Shown one piece after another: positions 61,557 to 64,000 of a stretch of 64,000 bases of DNA. How positions within the stretch are numbered: position 1 is the first letter of the stretch; every line of letters begins with the position of its first letter. This stretch comes from Aldehydirespirator sp965220645. GTDB lineage: Bacteria > Actinomycetota > Acidimicrobiia > Acidimicrobiales > Aldehydirespiratoraceae. The notes below the pieces were generated by a model, which ran no database searches, was not told the DNA's origin, and worked only from the letters and a program-made list of their open reading frames with translations. Where the stretch lies: the NCBI GenBank assembly GCA_965220645.1, contig OZ244836.1:1798001-1862000 (forward strand). Reading direction: 5' to 3'. A program made the position numbers and the translations under genes.

Positions 61557-61646
61557 CCCGCGTCCTGGATCCGTGCGAGGAGATCGGCGCCTGAACAAGG
61601 GTCCGGATGCCGTGGGCACAGTGGTGCTCGTATCGTGCAGGGTGCG

Positions 61647-62543
61647 ATGCGACCCTCCTTTGTTCGCTACCTGGCGTTGGGCGCGCTGGTGGCCGGGGTG
61701 GCTGCCATCGTCTGGACAGCCGTGCGCGGCGACGATGCGGACAATGACCCGGCTGCCAGCCCCGCAACCGCCGACGCCCCAGGCGCAGCAGCCACCGCCA
61801 CATCCGCCCCTGAGACCACGGTCGCGGCGGCTGACGGCACCGAGACTGCGGTTCCCGATGCCGCGGACTCCGATGGCGAGGTTCCCGAGCCGGCAGGCCC
61901 CGTTACCGAGGCCCCCGAGGCCACCGCCTCCGACGCCACCGTCTCCGAGGCCGCCGCCTCCGACGCCACCGTCTCCGAGGCCGCCGCCGCCGAGGCCACC
62001 GCCTCCGACGCCACCGTCTCCGAGGCCGCCGCCGCCGAGGCCACAGTCCCAACGACCACGGTGCCTCCCGAGCCCATCGAGGTTCTGGGAATGGCCGACA
62101 CCCTCACCGGCCTCGACGGCTGGCTCAACACCGACGCCGCCTCGCTGGAGGAGATCCGGGCGGCCAACAAGCTCACCGTGGTGCAGTTCTGGACGTTCGG
62201 ATGCCGCAACTGCAAGAACACCCTGGACGCCCTCGGACAGCTCTACGCCGACTTCGGCGATCACGGGATGGAGATCGTGGGGGTGCATTCGCCCGAGTTC
62301 TCCTACGAGGCCGATGTAGCCAACATCATCGAGGCCTCGGCCGACCTGGGCGTCGTCTGGCCCATCGCCCTCGACACCAACAAGCGCAACTTCCACCGCT
62401 GGCAGGAGGGCAATCTCGGCTACTGGCCCCGGGTCTACGTGATCGACAGCAACAACCAGATCCGCTTCGACCGCAAGGGCGACGGCCGGGCCACCTACGA
62501 GAAGCTGTACAAGACAGTCGAGCAGCTGCTGGCCGAGGCCTGA
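61647..62543 (+). CDS. Membrane-anchored thioredoxin-like (TlpA/redoxin) protein with repeat linker
   Basis: 298 residues. N-terminal anchor (RYLALGALVAGVAAIVWTAV), a ~115-residue Ala/Thr/Glu/Ser linker including repeats of ATASDATVSEAA, then a TlpA-like thioredoxin domain with CRNC (about 186-189) in VVQFWTFGCRNCKNTLDALG and the cis-Pro in GYWPRVYVID. It would reduce or isomerise disulfides outside the membrane. The ATG at 61647 follows AGGG; a GTG at 61635 is possible. The next gene encodes a CcdA-like partner. Confidence 0.85.
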   Translation: MRPSFVRYLALGALVAGVAAIVWTAVRGDDADNDPAASPATADAPGAAATATSAPETTVAAADGTETAVPDAADSDGEVPEPAGPVTEAPEATASDATVSEAAASDATVSEAAAAEATASDATVSEAAAAEATVPTTTVPPEPIEVLGMADTLTGLDGWLNTDAASLEEIRAANKLTVVQFWTFGCRNCKNTLDALGQLYADFGDHGMEIVGVHSPEFSYEADVANIIEASADLGVVWPIALDTNKRNFHRWQEGNLGYWPRVYVIDSNNQIRFDRKGDGRATYEKLYKTVEQLLAEA

Positions 62544-62572
62544 CCGGGTCTGGCACGGAGCGGCTGAGCGAG

Positions 62573-63172
62573 GTGGCAACCTTCCTGGAGGGCGTGGGCG
62601 CCATCGGTATCGCGTGCACGCTGGCAATGCTCGTGCCCGCGGTCGCGCTGGTGCTGGTGGCCCGCAAGGCCCGCCTCACGGTGGCGCTGTTCTACGCCTT
62701 GGGCGCAACGCTGCTGACGTGGGCTCGGGCCGCCGGACACTGGCAGGTGGAGCTGACCGGCGCGGCCGTGCCGGTGGCCGCGGTGCTGGTTGCCGGCGCT
62801 TTCGTGTTCGCCTACCGGGCCAAGCGGCCAGCGTCGCTGTCAGCGACGGGAGCGGGCGTGGTGGCGGGGGCGCTCGCCGGATGGCTGTGGCAGCCGTGCG
62901 TCGGCCCCAAGCTCGGCGACATCCTCAACACCGTCGACACCGAAGGAGCCCGCACGCTGGGCATGATGCTCGTGTACATGCTGGGAGCGCTGCTTCCCGC
63001 CCTGCTATTGGCCGTGCTGCCGCACGCTCTGCCCAGCACCAAGCGGTTCCTTGACCGCCTGCCCGTGGCCGCTGTGGGCGGCGCAATCGGCGCGGCCTAC
63101 GCCATCACCCTGGCCACCGGCCGCTACGACGACCTGATAGGCGAGCTCTACCGAATAGCCACCAACCCCTGA
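62573..63172 (+). CDS. CcdA/DsbD-like membrane electron-transfer protein
   Basis: 199 residues, six hydrophobic helices. WLWQPCVGPKLGDIL contains the P-C-x-x-P motif that CcdA/DsbD transmembrane domains use to pass electrons, though only one Cys is present in that helix. It starts 30 bases after the TlpA-like gene (GTG 62573) and should supply or accept electrons from it. A longer in-frame start would overlap that gene. Confidence 0.7.
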   Translation: MATFLEGVGAIGIACTLAMLVPAVALVLVARKARLTVALFYALGATLLTWARAAGHWQVELTGAAVPVAAVLVAGAFVFAYRAKRPASLSATGAGVVAGALAGWLWQPCVGPKLGDILNTVDTEGARTLGMMLVYMLGALLPALLLAVLPHALPSTKRFLDRLPVAAVGGAIGAAYAITLATGRYDDLIGELYRIATNP

Positions 63173-63336
63173 GACGCTCAGACGTATGGCGTGTCTTTGA
63201 GGAGTTCGGGTTCAGCGGCGCAACCCATCGCAGTGGAGCCGACAACTGGTCTCTAAGCCAATTCGAGGCGGACTGTCACAGGCAGGCTCTAGGGTCGTGC
63301 GGCAAACGGTTGAAGGGTGTGGCGGCTCTGGCGGCC

Positions 63337-64000
63337 ATGGCGTCACGGCCCCATGATGAGAGGAACTGGTTAGAAGTGGCTGAAGGCAATCCCTACGTCG
63401 ACTACATCAAGCAGGCTCGAAATGTCATCGACTTTGATGAAGCCAGAGAAATCGCGGAGTGGAAACATGAGATCATCGAAGGGCTCCGTCCGGCGCTCCA
63501 TGCGGTGCGCAACCGGAGTGGTGACTGGCCGTCGCTAGTAGTCGCAGGTGTCACCCTTGAGCACGATCTCTTCGATTGGCGTGCTGGCGAACCACTCAAG
63601 AACTGGTTCAAGTCGGGATCCGACGAAGCGCTAAGCGCCCTGAGGGCACTGTGGGACGAGGAAGGTGTGTCATCCGGTGATCGAATCCGCGCTTTCTTCG
63701 GCTTCGTGCCCGCCGACCTGCCAGTCAAGCGCAAGGGAACAGGGCTGAGGCCAGTCTCAGTGCTCCTGATGGCGTTGGGTTCCGACCATCCGCCCTACAA
63801 GTTCCGGCAGTTCGATAGGGCCTACCGGCACACTGGCCATCCACAGCCCCCAAGGGATGCTGATGAGGGAACCGCGTATGAACACGCCGTGGCCTTCCTT
63901 GACCGACTGATCGATTGCAGCGCTGAGACACCCCAAGACCGTCTCGAGGCTGAGTCGATCCTCTGGCAGATGGAGTATGCCGCCCAACACGAAGAACCGT
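63337..64000 (+). CDS. Probable McrB-type restriction ATPase, N-terminal part (runs off the window)
   Basis: 221 residues to the window end with no stop: KQARNVIDFDEAREIAEWKH, ALRALWDEEGVSSGDRIRAF, then LRPVSVLLMALGSDHPPYKF, RAYRHTGHPQPPRDADEGTA and YEHAVAFLDRLIDC. These match, from memory, the N-terminal region of McrB-like AAA/GTPase proteins of type IV restriction systems. The GC content is lower than the neighbourhood. The ATG at 63337 is the first ATG, but the frame stays open and protein-like upstream (WRVFEEFGFSGATHRSGADN) without a good start, so the true start is uncertain. Confidence 0.5.
   Translation, partial: MASRPHDERNWLEVAEGNPYVDYIKQARNVIDFDEAREIAEWKHEIIEGLRPALHAVRNRSGDWPSLVVAGVTLEHDLFDWRAGEPLKNWFKSGSDEALSALRALWDEEGVSSGDRIRAFFGFVPADLPVKRKGTGLRPVSVLLMALGSDHPPYKFRQFDRAYRHTGHPQPPRDADEGTAYEHAVAFLDRLIDCSAETPQDRLEAESILWQMEYAAQHEEP

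Noticed and set aside
62201..62572. N-terminal extension of the CcdA-like protein
   Set aside because: It overlaps the TlpA-like domain in another frame and is Arg/Gln-rich shadow sequence.

Overview
The window looks like chromosomal DNA of a high-GC actinobacterium, most likely of the Acidimicrobiia. The signs are strong GC bias at third codon positions, many GTG starts and ATGA/GTGA gene overlaps, a TIGR03620-type F420-dependent luciferase-like oxidoreductase, and cell-wall repeats with the 'ADVPADHVFADDI...VTRGQMATFLAR' signature that I associate with this class. The lineage is inferred from composition and gene content; there is no rRNA or phylogenetic marker here.

1-17 kb is one long plus-strand inositol catabolism operon behind a LacI-type regulator (cut by the left edge) and two palindromic operators. 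In order: an IolE-like dehydratase, an ABC sugar importer (lipoprotein, an unusually large permease, single-domain ATPase), IolC, a 2-hydroxyacid dehydrogenase, a Gfo/Idh/MocA dehydrogenase, IolD, an SDR, a fatty-acid-desaturase-like oxygenase fused to its own Rieske ferredoxin (a MocD-MocE fusion), IolG, an RmlD-like reductase, IolB and a LacD/IolJ-type aldolase. Only the final methylmalonate-semialdehyde dehydrogenase step (IolA) is absent. The oxygenase and extra dehydrogenases suggest the substrate is an O-methylated or amino inositol (pinitol, ononitol or a rhizopine) rather than plain myo-inositol.

17-41 kb is mostly core or lineage-specific: two paralogous small coiled-coil membrane proteins sharing an upstream motif, a kelch-like lipoprotein, two lipoprotein serpins about 19 kb apart, a winged-helix regulator with its membrane partner and repeat operator, upp, a giant M16 peptidase with N-terminal cell-wall repeats, adenosine deaminase, a DEAD-box helicase, a SAM riboswitch driving metX and a PLP sulfhydrylase gene, tRNA-Gly and tRNA-Cys, a MazEF-like pair, a solute-binding lipoprotein, an SDR and an enoyl-CoA hydratase.

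41.9-51.85 kb is a genomic island next to tRNA-Val, bounded by two copies of a split TTCGCGAG repeat. It holds transposase remnants, a micro-operon of tiny overlapping genes, an OLD-like ATPase/TOPRIM protein, a PD-(D/E)XK nuclease-like protein and a graveyard of broken toxin-antitoxin genes. Its centre (about 45.7-49.4 kb) is clearly less GC-rich than the rest and is the best place to look for a defence system.

51.9-64 kb returns to chromosomal-type genes: a methyltransferase, a transglutaminase-like protein, an F420 oxidoreductase, a vapBC pair whose vapC is split by an intact 1301-bp IS3-family element, a surface-repeat protein, a Rieske oxygenase with a RidA protein, a second MazEF pair and a TlpA/CcdA-like redox pair. 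The window ends inside what looks like a McrB-type restriction ATPase gene, possibly the start of another defence locus.
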